From Entoloma clypeatum (taxonomy: Eukaryota; Basidiomycota; Agaricomycetes; Agaricales; Entolomataceae), in the NCBI GenBank assembly GCA_963565915.1, contig OY751489.1:682001-746000 (forward strand): a stretch of DNA of 64,000 nt. The letters run 5' to 3'. The notes below the pieces were generated by a model. The model had not been told where the DNA came from. It was given only the letters and a program-made list of their open reading frames with translations, and made no database searches. Positions 43,598 through 54,028 of this stretch are shown in pieces; position 1 is the first letter of the stretch; every line of letters begins with the position of its first letter. The translations under genes were made by a program, and so were the position numbers.

Positions 43598-45114
43598 TTA
43601 ATCGGACCCTTCGGGAAAATCCTTCTCGTCGGCTTCTAAGATTGTGGTTTCATCATTCTCAGCATCTTCCTCAGACACCTTCCTAACCCTTCCGGAGTTC
43701 TTCTTTGGCTTGCAGCAGTTGCATGCAATATGGCCTTCTTGTTCACAGTTGAAACACTTGTGATCATCTTTCTTCTTTGGAGCGCTACAGTCTTTACCCA
43801 GATGACCAAAGCGTTGACAGTTGTAGCAATGGGCTACCCCTGCTTTGTCGACCTCCATGGCCTTGCCCTGACCACCATAAGTGGTACCCGATCCGGTGCG
43901 CATGTTGCTGCCACCTTGGATGACCAGTGCATGTCCTTCCATCTGTCGTCCCTTGTTTCAGATCTCCTTTGCATAATCGGTGTACGTCTTGCGACAGTTT
44001 CAAGAGTTCTTCAAATTCATCCAAGAATTCATCAACGGTGCGCTTCTCCTGCCTCAGGATTTCAAGTCTTGCTCTGGCAGCAACTGACTTGTTGACAACA
44101 GAGAATCATGTTGCGATATCATCTGAGAAACCTAGCCAGGTGATGTCCCCGTTGTCAACAGCAAGAGCATCTAACTTGTTACTGGCCCAGTGTCTGCTGG
44201 ACCCTTCCATCATGGGGGATAGTACCGCAAGAATCTTCTGATCATCTGTGAGGCTCTTTTGGAACCTGATGTATAGTTTGGTGGCCTTCCACCACTCGTC
44301 AAAGGTGTATCTGTCCTTGAACATCCCAGGATCCTTGATGATCTTGGATGTATCCATTGTTTGTACAGCCGGAGCTTCTGCCATGTCTAGAGTCTGCGGA
44401 GGAGAAGAGGGGTTGGGTTGTTGGGATGAAGATGGGGTTTGGGATACAGGTAAGGATTGAAAATGAGTCCCTGTTCTAGGTGTCTGTTTGATATCTGACT
44501 GCGCAGAGTCAAAAGTAAATTTGTCAGGGGACTCGTCGGTGGAATCAGTGGCAAAATGTTCAGAGTATTTCCTCTGTAAATCTCTAAGGAATCTCTGCTC
44601 CTGCACATCTGTTGGTCGCGAGAAGGGGTCAAGTCTCTCGTTTCGTGCCGAATGGTTGTACTCGGTCTGTTGTTCTTTGGTGGTGAAGTGGGCGTAGATC
44701 TGCTGCTTCGAGTAAGATGTGATGATGCGGTTCTGGGACGTCTCGATGTGAGCATCCTAATCAATCTTCTGATAATGGTTGACTGGACACCGATAAACTC
44801 TCTGATCTCCGTGCTCCGACCTGAACGAGGTCCTTCTTGAATGCGAAAGCTTTCGAGTTCATTCTGTCGGGCATTATAGCGCGCGATCTGGTTTTGCTGA
44901 GCAAGATGGATGCTCTCTGCTATCTTGCCATGGGGGCGATGCTTGTTGTTGTCTAGTTCTTCGTCAAGCACCTGCTGTAGGATGTGACAGATCTCCAATT
45001 CAATGTACTGCTGGATGAGTGTAAAATCGATACTGTCTCGAGGACTTAGCTCCTCCTGTCAGGCTTCTGGCATGCTGAATGGGTTACTGGTGAAGTCTTC
45101 AAAGAAGCGCGACA
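43598..45114 (-). pseudogene. G1 leader ORF and Gag
   Basis: Minus strand. An upstream frame starts at ATG 45114 (MSRFFEDFTSNPFSMPEA) and, after one TGA, runs open to 44387, including IQQYIELEICHILQQVLDEEL and IHLAQQNQIARYNARQNELE. The Gag frame, -1 relative to it, is open from about 44755 (AHIETSQNRIITSYSKQQ). It continues to 44106 with a TGA-type break and then, after a deletion about 43985, to the two zinc knuckles (CYNCQRFGHLGKDC, CFNCEQEGHIACNC) and the end at 43598. G1 lacks the ATG used as Gag start in G2. The Gag N-terminus may therefore be encoded by the upstream frame, joined by frameshift or by an old indel. Confidence 0.75.
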
Positions 45115-45162
45115 TCTTGACTCATCTGGTAGTTGCTCTCTTTGCTCTGGGCGAATCTAATG

Positions 45163-45175
45163 AGATTTAGCAACT
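45163..45175 (-). promoter_or_regulatory. Self-priming primer-binding site of G1
   Basis: TTGCTAAATCT (minus, 45173-45163) lies two bases behind the 5' LTR. It is the exact reverse complement of AGATTTAGCAA (minus, 45258-45248), the predicted start of the transcript. This 11-nt fold-back is the arrangement known from Tf1 of fission yeast. Confidence 0.7.
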
Positions 45176-45576
45176 TGTTATGCTTAACAAACCGTTCCAA
45201 GGTTCGGGCAGAGTATGCAGGAAGTGGAAAGGCGAAGAGCAATGTGATTGCTAAATCTACGGAATCTACTACAGTACAAGAGGTTTATATAGGTACTGAC
45301 TATAGGCGATAGCAGATGAGTCAGTACTGCGGAAGGCAGTGCGCATGAGTAAGGCAACTGCGGAAGGCTATGTACAGTGAGTAAGCTGACTGCGGAAAGT
45401 GAGTCAGTGCAGGAGCGAAGTATACTAAAGGGGATGACGAAGTAATGTAATGAGTCAGACTGGGAATCGAAGGTTGCAGAAGTAGACATTAGACATAGTA
45501 AGTTCATAAGAGGGCACCGAGCCGGGCCAATAAGTAAAAGTGATGACATCGTCTGCATACCATAGAGTCCGTAACA
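45176..45576 (-). repeat. G1 5' LTR
   Basis: 401 bp, TGTTACGGACTC...GCATAACA on the minus strand. TATATAAA at 45291-45284, predicted RNA start at 45258. Several TGACTCA words upstream of the TATA box. Right flank is the G0 fragment. Confidence 0.9.
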
Positions 45577-46670
45577 TCCAAATGCCACTTTCCACTCATC
45601 TCCTTCCTTGATGCGCACATTGTTGTAGCCCCATCTGAGATCCATCTTGGTGAACCTTTTCTTCCCTTTTAACTTATCAATCAACTCCGGTGATTGAACC
45701 TCCTTGGTTAAGCATGCCATCAATGTTGTAGATCCAAATGGGGAAAGGTAGTTCCCTTAATTTAATATTCTTTCTCTTGGCGAAGTCCAGATCAATGAAC
45801 ATCCCTGTCAACCCTGAGTCCAATAATGCATCGACATCAAAGGTGTGTTTGTCCTGCAATGTTTCCAGTGTGATTTTCATCATAAGCTCCTTTTCCAAAG
45901 AAGTGGATCAAATAAAAGATGGTTTCCCCATAGAGTCCATTTGCCTAGTTAAATTAACTGATTCTTCGCAACAGGAAATTAAGCATTCATCCATAAGGGC
46001 CGAACCAAGCCTTGTTTCTGAGGGCTCCCCAATGATATAATTTACAAGTGTATCTAAGTCCAAATCATCTGTGCTATTTTTTTGAGTTTTTACCTTTTTG
46101 GGTTTGTCCAATAGTATTTTATTGTACATAACTGCTGCGTCTGTAAGTTTCTGAAACCATGATTTTACAGTGTCTTTATGTATATAAGAGTCTATAGGCA
46201 ATTGCTTGTAACAATTTGTCAGAGCCAGCGGGGGAATTACTGGTTGACATTTACAAAACCCTGCTGCCCTGCAGCTTGTCCATTGGGATTCAGCGCAGGC
46301 ACGCTATTCACACCCATTTGTCCATTTGTGGCTTGATGCGCTTGACACCTTGCAGTTATCTGTCATACAATCTCTTCTTCCTTGTGTTCATCAATCTGTT
46401 TGATCATTGCTGCTTGCACCCTGCACTGCGGCTGCCTGCAATCTCAGGCAAAATGCCCCTGTCCACCACAGTCATAGCAATTACCAGGAGTTCATTGCTG
46501 ATTTCTGTCGATGTTCATCGCGTTCGGATCCCATCGTTGTTGCTGCTGACCATTTTGCTGGGGATGGTACCCCCCATTCTGTTGCCCAAAGGGCCTTCCA
46601 AACTTATTCTGGCCTTGCGGCCATGGTGCTTGCTGATTCTGAGGGTGATTTCCCCATCGGTTCCCTTGTT
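45577..46670 (-). pseudogene. Fragment of another Gypsy (G0): Gag end, protease, RT start
   Basis: Minus strand, from 46670: a Gln/Asn/Pro-rich Gag end (NPQNQQAPWPQGQ, RWDPNAMNIDRNQQ), a zinc knuckle CYDCGGQGHFA*DC with TGA for Arg, then LVNYIIGEPSE, the protease (FDVDALLDSGLTGMFID) and, after an internal deletion, [19 protein letters not shown] with the intact RT catalytic Asp. It stops at the G1 LTR. Many stops and jumps occur. The lineage differs from G1-G4 in Gag and protease. At 46671 it is joined head-to-head with G3. Confidence 0.8.
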
Positions 46671-46671
46671 C

Positions 46672-49600
46672 AAGGGAGATAAACCTCCGAAACGATGAGA
46701 GATCAAGCTGCAAGCTCAGATCAAAACACGACGAGGACCAAAGGCCATTCGACCCGAGGTTGATAGCGGATGTGAACGCACATGTATCCATCCCAGAATA
46801 GTACGCGAACAGAACCTTCCCACACGTGGAATAAAGCCCATATCAATCCTAAATGCGGATGGATCGCCGAACCGACAACAGAAAGCAGAAAAACTTGCCG
46901 AAGTCAAGCTGGACTTAGGAACACACCAGGAAACCATGGAAGCAATGGTATTGGACATTGGGAGAATGGACATGCTTTTGGGACATGACTGGTTGGTGCA
47001 CCACAAACATCAGGCTTTTCCTTTTTAAGGGACTCATACGGAGTAAGCCATCCATGTCTTTTCAATGGAGTTCTGTTATACAAGTCCCACAATCAATTGG
47101 ACGACCGGCGCTGTAACATTCAACCGGTGCCCATCAACATGTCAAACCAAACACTCGGATTTCAGGGTTAACCTTAATGGTCGCAAACATCGGGTTCGCA
47201 TGGTGGAAGTACGAGACAAGGACGCGCCCAAGAAATCGGATCAGAAATGGAAGCCCGGAGACCCCATATTGGAAGCAGTTACTCCCACACCACCTCCCAC
47301 AACCAAACGACCCTCATACGTTGAACGTTTTGCCCATCTCTTTGAAAAAGAAAACTTCGACAAGATCCCAAAGGAAAGAGAATGGGACCACGGCATCGAA
47401 CTTACACCGGACGCACCAAAGGAGCTAGGAGGAAACACGTACCCTATGACCCAAAAGGAGCAAGAAGAACTGGACAAATTCATCGATGAAGGCCTGGCAA
47501 CCGGAAAGATCCGACCGTCCAAATCCCCTTATGCATCACCCTGCTTCTTCATTAACAAGAAAGACGGTTCCAAAAGATTGGTACAGGATTATCGCACGGT
47601 CAATAAATTCACGGTTAAGGACAAATTCCCACTCCCACGCATCAACGACCTCTTGGATGTATTGAAGGACGCAGTCTACTTCAACAAAATGGACATCATG
47701 TGGGGATACAATAACGTGTGGATCAAGAAGGGTGACGAATGGAAAGCCGCCTTCCTGACCAGCCGAGGATTGTTTGAACCATTGGTCATGTTTTTTGGTC
47801 TCTGCAACTCCCCGGGAACGTTCTCTCGGATGATGGCCAGCCTATTCAGGGATCAGATCCGTCGGCGCATCTGTGTGATTTACATGGATGACATAGTGGT
47901 TATTGGTAAAACCAAGGAAGAACTCGCCCGGAACACCGAAGAGATCTTGCAGATTCTGTCAGACAATGACCTGTTCCTAAAGGAGAAGAAGTGTCTTTGG
48001 GAAGTAACGAAATGCCCCATATTGGGATATGTTGTTGGAGAAGGACGTGTTGAGATGGAAACTGAAAAGGTGGACACAATCCGGAACTGGCGAGTACCCA
48101 CATCAAAAAAGGAAGTCCAGAAGTTCCTGGGATTTGCCAATTTTTATCGACGCTTTATTGAAGGATACTCAAACATCGCAAAGCCACTCACAACACTTAC
48201 GGGAAATACAGCATTCACGTGGGGACCAGCGGCGCAAGAAGCGTTTGAAGGTCTCATACAGGCAATCACGACGGCACCAGTCTTGGCATTGCCCAAACCG
48301 GACAGACAGTTCAGGGTCGAAACCGATGCATCGGGTTATGCGATTGGAGCGGTACTTTCACAGAAACAAAACGACAAGTGGCATCCTATCGCGTTCTTGT
48401 CGCGGACCATGTCCGCGGCCGAACAGAATTACGAGATATATGACAAGGAACTCTTGGCAGTCATGGAAGCACTGAAGGACTGGCGACATTATCTACTTGA
48501 AGCCAAGGAACGTTTCGAGATCTTAACCGATCACAAAAACCTGGAGTATTTCCGGCGTCCTCAAGACCTAAACCAACGACAGAGGCGCTGGAAGATGAAG
48601 TTACAAGACTATGACTTCGAATTGCGACATGTACCTGGGAAGACAAACGCGAAAGCAGACATCCTGTCACGTTTACCCTGGTATGAGACGGAACTCGAGC
48701 CACAGGACAGCGACCAAATGCTCAAGGGGGGGCTATTTTTGAAACGATTGGAATCAGAAGATGTGATACAAATGGAGATGTTCACGGAGGAACAATTCTT
48801 TGAAGGGGGTGAAACATCTGATTCCATCAAAATTGGAAACATCACAACCATCGAAAACCCATGGATCGCACGCATCAAGGCCTCGAATCGCATGGAGACA
48901 GAAGTAGCCCAGGGTCTGAAGAAGAATCCTCACTGGTACCAGCAGGAAAATGGCATCACCTACGCAGGAGAATGAGTCTATGTTTCACCAGACCCACAAT
49001 TGCGCCAAGAACTGATGTTTGAAGCGCACGACGCACCAGTGGCAGGACATCCAGGACAATATCGAACACATGAACTCCTCACTCGCACCTACTGGTGGCC
49101 CACCATCCTACATGACGTAAAGAAGTATGTGAAAGGTTGTGACACCTGTCAACGTAACAAGATCAGCCGCCAAAGGAGACACGCCCCTCTACACCCTAAC
49201 GCCGCGCCAAGTCAACCATGGGAAGACATAGGGATTGACGTCGTGGGACCGATACCAGAATCTGATGGGAAGAACGCAATTCTGGTCATCACGGACAGAC
49301 ATTCAAAGATGCTTCATCTCATCCCGACAACCGTGCAACTATCGGCCGAAGGATTAGCCAAGATCTATCGGGACCAGATATGGAAGCTTCATGGGATCCC
49401 TAAGAAGATCATTAGCGACAGAGGACCACAGTTCGCCGCGAAGTTCATGGAGATACTTTGCCGCATGTTGGGAATCAAGAGAAACCTGTCCACTGCGTAC
49501 CATCCACAAACTGATGGACAAGCCGAACGATCGCATCAGGAAACCGAGGTGTTCTTACAAAACTTTGTCAACCATCTACAAGATGATTGGGCGGAATGGA

Positions 49601-50283
49601 TCGCAATCGCAGAATTCCAGTACAATGACAAAGAACATCAAGCGACAAAGTACACACCATTCTATCTCAACTACGGTCTGCATCCTTGGAAGGGAGAACT
49701 TGTGTTGGAAGACACCAATCCAGCGGCAAACGACTTCTTGAAAAAACTCAAACAGGCACGAGAAGAAGCCAACGCAGCACTGAAACAGGCCCAGGATCAG
49801 ATGAAGAAGACAGTTGACACATGACGAAGCCCGTCTCGGAATTACCGCATCGGAGACAAGGTGTGGCTGGAAGGGACTAACATCAGGACTGATCGTCCTT
49901 CAAAGAAACTTGACGCCCTCTGACACGGACCGTTCAAAGTCCTAGAGAAGAAAGGAGCTAGCGCATACCGTCTTGATCTTCCCAAAACCTGGAAGATGAT
50001 CCACCCTGTGTTCAACGAGACCCTGTTATCGCCATACGAAACCCCAAAGTATACCATTCAGAAAAAGAAGCCAGCCCCTGATCTGATCATCGTCGAAGGA
50101 CGAGAAGAATACCATGTCTCCACGATCCTGGACTCTCGGAAATTCCATGGAAAGATCCAGTACCTTGTCCAATGGGAAGGGTATGGCCCAGAAGAGAACA
50201 CGTGGGAACCTTGGGCTAATGTTCAGAACGCTCAAGACTTGATCCGAGATTTTCATCGGCAAAATCCATCACGTCCACGATAA
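46672..50283 (+). pseudogene. G3 Pol with CGA-to-TGA stops and a Copia insert
   Basis: Protease (EVDSGCERTCI) to 47006, an 80-bp foreign insert, then RT with the catalytic Asp present (FNKMDIMWGYNN) and YMDD, RNase H (ETDASGYAIGAVL), integrase (IGIDVVGP, IISDRGPQF, DGQAERSHQ) and chromodomain ([17 protein letters not shown]). TGA stops lie about 46693, at 48973-48975 (AGE*VYV), 49822-49824 (VDT*RSP) and 49921-49923 (DAL*HGP). Where sister copies are clean they have Arg there, so these fit CGA to TGA. Without these and the insert the RT would carry all its catalytic residues. No gag is linked. Confidence 0.92.
47007..47086 (-). repeat. 80-bp Copia integrase scrap inside G3 protease-RT linker
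   Basis: Not present in G1, G2 or G4, where caccacaac is followed directly by cccacaatc. Read on the minus strand it gives DLYNRTPLKRHGWLTPYES and LKKEKPD, the typical Copia integrase C-terminal block. No target duplication; it behaves as filler DNA and stops the pol frame. Confidence 0.75.
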
Positions 50284-50400
50284 AAGAACAAACTTTGAGA
50301 GTCATTTTCCACATCGACTTCTGTCACATCGAGTTCCCCGCTCCAACTCTTCTCGCCCAACACGCCGTTCTTCTTATACCTTTCAAACATCATTTCTGCC

Positions 50401-50769
50401 ATGTCCAACATCACCACCGCCTCCACCGATGCTTCCGATATCAACCCCACCATCACCACCCTCATCGGCGAAGCGCTCTCCATGCGCGACCAGATCCATG
50501 CGCTCGAAACCTCCGTCGCCGACATCCTCCACCGGCAGATGCATATCCGCCTTCATACCCTCTCCGATTTACCAACCGCCCCCACCGCTGAGGAGAAGCT
50601 CATCCTCAAAAACTATACCAACACCCTTGCTGTCGAGAATCGACGCCTTCGCCTCGCCGTTCGAGGTTTAGAGTTTGCCACGGCGGTAAACGATGAACTG
50701 ATAAAGGATTGGGGTAACCGAGTTGACCCTGCCTGGGCCGATCCAAATGGCAACAATGGATGGGAGTAG
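50401..50769 (+). CDS. Third ORF of G3
   Basis: 122 residues, ATG 50401, stop 50767-50769, 117 bases behind the pol stop. It is homologous to the third ORF of G2 and G4. GEALSMRDQIHALETS, DILHRQMHIRLHTLSD and VENRRLRLAVRGLEF are conserved. It is the most divergent of the intact copies, with mainly conservative replacements (Leu/Val, Ser/Thr, Lys/Arg) and many silent changes, which argues that the protein has been kept by selection. The frame is intact although pol of the same element has four stops. Confidence 0.75.
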   Translation: MSNITTASTDASDINPTITTLIGEALSMRDQIHALETSVADILHRQMHIRLHTLSDLPTAPTAEEKLILKNYTNTLAVENRRLRLAVRGLEFATAVNDELIKDWGNRVDPAWADPNGNNGWE

Positions 50770-50772
50770 GTA

Positions 50773-50806
50773 GTCTGTGAGGACACAGACCTTGAGGAGG
50801 GGAACA
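50773..50806 (+). promoter_or_regulatory. G3 hairpin and polypurine tract
   Basis: GTCTGTG-AGGA-CACAGAC: relative to the other copies both outer bases of the stem changed (C-G to G-C), keeping the pair. Followed by cttgaggaggggaaca and the LTR. Confidence 0.7.
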
Positions 50807-51166
50807 TGTTACGGACTAACGACTACGGATGCATACACTTACTTTTTCACTTTTACTCATCGGCCCCCGCTTACACATATTTTATTTCCTTTAGTATACT
50901 TCGCTCCCGCGCTGACTCGCTTTCCGCAGCTGTCTGACTCATTCTGCAGTCAGCTTACTCATTAGTGCATAGCCTTCCGCAGTCGCCTTACTCATGCGCA
51001 CTGCCTTCCGCAGTTACTGACTCATTCGCTACCGCTCATAGTCAGTACTATATAAACCTCATGTACCATAGCTACATTCCTTAGATTTAGCAATCACATT
51101 GCTCTTCGCCTTTCCATCTTCCTGCATACTCTGCCCGAACCTTGGAACGGTTTGTTACACATAACA
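50807..51166 (+). repeat. G3 3' LTR
   Basis: 360 bp, TGTTACGGACTAACG...ACACATAACA. TATATAAA about 51050, agatttagcaatcac about 51084. TGACTCA and tccgcagt words are conserved. The right flank (gttat...) is unrelated sequence. Confidence 0.9.
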
Positions 51167-51351
51167 GTTATAATGGGTGTACCAAGAGTTTCTCTTCTTA
51201 TCCCTGAAGTCCGGGAGGTCCCCCTTAACACTAGGGTCCGCATGTAATAATGAAGTGCGACTTTTAACACAAAAGTGCGAAACAGTGGGGATAGTGATGA
51301 TGGAGTAGGAAGTGTGTGTTTGGGTGGGCAAGTAGAAAGAGCTTGTTCTTC

Positions 51352-52144
51352 TGTTGAGGCAACACTAAGTCTAACCACATCACAAGCCCAAACTTCTGAA
51401 CTTAGAGGAAAAACGTGGAAAGATGATGAAGGTGCTGTATTGCCAAGGGACCCAGCAGAAATCTCAAGAGAACAAGCTATTGAATACAAGTGAAAGTACC
51501 CTACTTATATATGTAAATACCATGAGGCTGCGTTGAGGCAGCATTATGCTGCATGACTCCGGATCCTTCGCTATTATGGTTGACAAACCCATGCAATGCT
51601 TAGGCAGAGAGGCTTAAGTAGCAAAGGTGGATACCAAGATGATTGCTAGATCTGGGGAATACATGCAATGTATCTACCCTATATATACTAGAAGGTCGAG
51701 TCATCTAGATGACTCTAGAGCGGTTCCGGTCTGACTCCAGAAGCGGACCCGGAGTAGGTGTCTATGGTAACTGCTGCGGCATGAGTCAGAGTATCTAAGT
51801 ATAGTCCAATAAGTAACATGATGTCAAGGATGTGTGAGAATAACCATCTAGATATGGTAACGATGACCATACTGTAGTGAGTAAGCGGAGGCCGGGGCCC
51901 AAATGATGTAAAAGTGAATAGTAAGCCTGAAACCAATAGATAAGATGAAACTGGCCATTAATCAGATAAGGCCTCTATGTCTTGTATCTTGTCTGAGCAT
52001 CTGAGCAATCAATGCCATGGATAGCGAATCCATAACATTCACATCCTGCTGCATGATAAGATGTCCTCATGTACGATACAATGTAGATAAGATAAGATCG
52101 GACTAAGATAAGATAAAGTGAAAAGTGAAAATACAATCATAACA
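51352..52144 (-). mobile_element. Solo LTR, family B, second copy, interrupted
   Basis: Minus strand TGTTATGATTG...GTTGCCTCAACA, the same LTR family as 18659-18971. It is split at 51571/52038 by another LTR. Target duplication not clear (tcttc against gtcac). 51167-51351 to its left shows no gene. Confidence 0.8.
51572..52037 (-). mobile_element. Solo LTR nested in family B LTR
   Basis: 466 bp, TGTTATGGATTC...CAACCATAATA on the minus strand, between ttcgc (51567-51571) and ttcac (52038-52042), a 5-bp duplication with one transition. The uninterrupted family B copy at 18.7 kb reads ttcat there. Its ends resemble the G-family LTR (TGTTA..GGA...GGTTTGT..AACCATAA), so it is probably a diverged relative. 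Confidence 0.8.
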
Positions 52145-53306
52145 GTCACAGTTTCCCGGGAAGCAATGGCGGCCGTCTGCATCTATCACTGTAGCCTCTG
52201 GGCCATCTGAATTGCAAGGCACAGGGTTCTGTCCAAAGGGTCGATGCGAGTTTCCTTCTGCTTATCCTCTTACACTGCCGACGGTTGATAAGTCTCTCCA
52301 CGCCTATCACGGGGAGGCATTGGCCGTCTCGTCTGATGGCAGGGGGAGATCTTTGATCCAGCTCGGGTGTCTGAGCGAATCCTCCCAGGTTTGTGCTGCA
52401 TTTATCTTCAGTGAGTCATTGATAGGGGCATCGCACACAGGTTACAATCAATTCTACTCCTCAGCCTACAACATCTCTTCTTTGCAAAGGCCTGCGGCTG
52501 TTTGCTGCTCTACTTATGCTTCTCCCAGCTTACATTTCCTTTCTTTTATCCAACATTTTTTTTTTGACATCCATTCACCCATTTATTCTGGTTCTTTTCG
52601 CAATATTCCACTGCTTTACAAACTGCATGTGTACTGCAGTGATTGCTGTCTTTCATGATATAAAGGTTTTCTTGAATTTGTAGGATACTGTATACAGAAC
52701 TCATCCAGCATACAATGCAATGATCTTGTGTAATGCATGTTGAGGTTCAAATACTTAAGAGCTTAAGAAGCTTATGCAGCGTACTTAGCAGCGGCATAAA
52801 AAGAGGACTTAGATTTCTTCAAAAATCTTTTGTCTGAGTAGATACAAGCTCCGCCAAAGTACTGAAGAGCCCAAGTCCCATCTTCCAGCGGTCTTTCTTC
52901 AAACCACACAGCCTTTCATATTCCTTCAAGTCCTCCTGTTTAACTTGCTTCTCAGTGCGAAAGCCACAATCCACATAGCAGAAAAGGCCTCCAGCACAAA
53001 ACTGGGTGAAGGAAACATGACTTTCACCTTTTTTTTTTTTTTTGGTGTCAACAATTTATATACCGGTACCCTGAGGGCAGTCTGGTCGCCTACTACTACA
53101 AGTCGGCAGTAAAGAATTTTAACGTGCGTGTGGGCTAGCACAGAAATGTCCAAAAAATAGAAAAGACAGTACAGCGATAAGATGCAATCAAGGGACTACA
53201 GAGGAGAGCATACACCAAAAGTAACATGATATGTAGAGAGAGATGACATACATGTAGCTGGATACTCCTTGAGGGGAGTATGGCTTTGAGTGTCCCCATG
53301 ACCAGT
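52145..53306. other. Unassigned coding scraps and poly-T
   Basis: A plus-strand frame (52212-52400, LQGTGFCPKGRCEFP, GEALAVSSDGRGRSLIQLG) may be an exon with a donor about 52388. A minus-strand frame (about 53020-52825, FTQFCAGGLFCYVDCGFRT, ending TQTKDF) may be a C-terminal exon. Neither was recognised. A T-run at 53030-53043 could be the A-tail of a minus-strand retroposon. Short T-runs also occur at 52557-52565. Confidence 0.35.
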
Positions 53307-53978
53307 TCACACCTCCCCATCATCACAGCCGCGGCCAGAGGCAGGAGCTTTCCGACGAGTACCGGTTTCCCCAGTCAAGGGACGTACATGGAGGTTGAGC
53401 CCAGATGGCTCGCCCCTCGAATACCGGGCCATGATCCAGCCCCAGTCAAAATGGTGCTGCCAAAACTGGCAGCGTGGAGAGTTGGCAGCGTGAGGTTTGC
53501 TGCAGTTCTTGCAATGAGCATTGTGAGGACAAGGAGTCCCCTCGGCGGTGCGAGGAACGGGAGGGTTCGCATCAGGGCGTCCCTTGCAGCAGGTGGCAAG
53601 AGAGCGATGGTTTTCTTCGCAGTGAGGACCCCTACAAATGGGGCAGAATACACGTGTGGAGTTGCAGAAGTTCGTGTTATGTCCCCACAAACAGCAGCGG
53701 GTGCAGAGAGGCATACCGATCTTCATGGAGGCCTTTCGGAAGAAGCAAACCGTCGTCCCCAAGTTTAGGGAGCGGTTGACGAATGTCTTCATCTGGGAGT
53801 CAGTTTGGGAGTCCCAGATGTTGAAATAGATGGTGCATGTGTCGGCGCGCCTGGAATCACGAATGATCCAGGGTGGGTGGAGCCGCAAGGCAGATGCTGT
53901 CTTTGAAGACAGAAGAGTGGAGGGCGCTTTCAGCGTCCTTGGAGGTGATAGGTCTGTCTCCATGGTAAAATGGGACAC
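53307..53978 (-). pseudogene. LINE ORF1 C-terminal region with Cys/His knuckles
   Basis: Open for 223 codons on the minus strand. The C-terminal part has the zinc-knuckle series of fungal non-LTR (Tad-like) ORF1 proteins: CTRCCLWGHNTNFC, then CPICRGPHCEENHRS, CCKG, PCPHNAHCKNCSKPHAANSP and CQFWQHHFDWGWI. ORF1 proteins bind element RNA. The N-terminus is not distinct, the upstream side meets the G4 LTR at 54029, and no ORF2 (endonuclease, RT) follows, so only a fragment survives. The frame itself is not interrupted. Confidence 0.75.
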
Positions 53979-54028
53979 CTACAAGTTTACAGAATGAGCA
54001 GGATGAAGGCACCTTGCAACGGACTGTG

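Larger units (their letters stand above)
32448..45576 (-). mobile_element. Gypsy element G1, split by G2
   Basis: A chromodomain Ty3/Gypsy element on the minus strand: 5' LTR 45176-45576, gag about 45114-43598, pol 43546-41225 and 35174-33990, third ORF remnant, 3' LTR 32448-32845. G2 (35180-41224) is inserted in its integrase region with duplication gatgc, and a 713-bp solo LTR sits in its third ORF. The LTRs differ at about 6 percent of sites. The outer flanks (agcag and tccaa) do not match, so one side has been rearranged, or the LTRs come from different copies. Confidence 0.88.
46672..51166 (+). mobile_element. Gypsy element G3, 5'-truncated
   Basis: Same family as G1 and G2, plus strand, starting inside pol (GDKPPKR). 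No 5' LTR or gag. Pol, third ORF, hairpin, polypurine tract and 3' LTR follow. The 5' junction with G0 shows no target duplication. Confidence 0.92.

Noticed and set aside
32448..45576. Treating the G1 LTR pair as a simple single insertion
   Set aside because: The outer flanks agcag and tccaa do not match, so a later rearrangement or LTR exchange must be allowed for.
52212..52658. Glycoside-hydrolase exon
   Set aside because: GEALAVSSDGRGRSLIQLG looked faintly familiar, but no catalytic motif is present and the frame soon decays.
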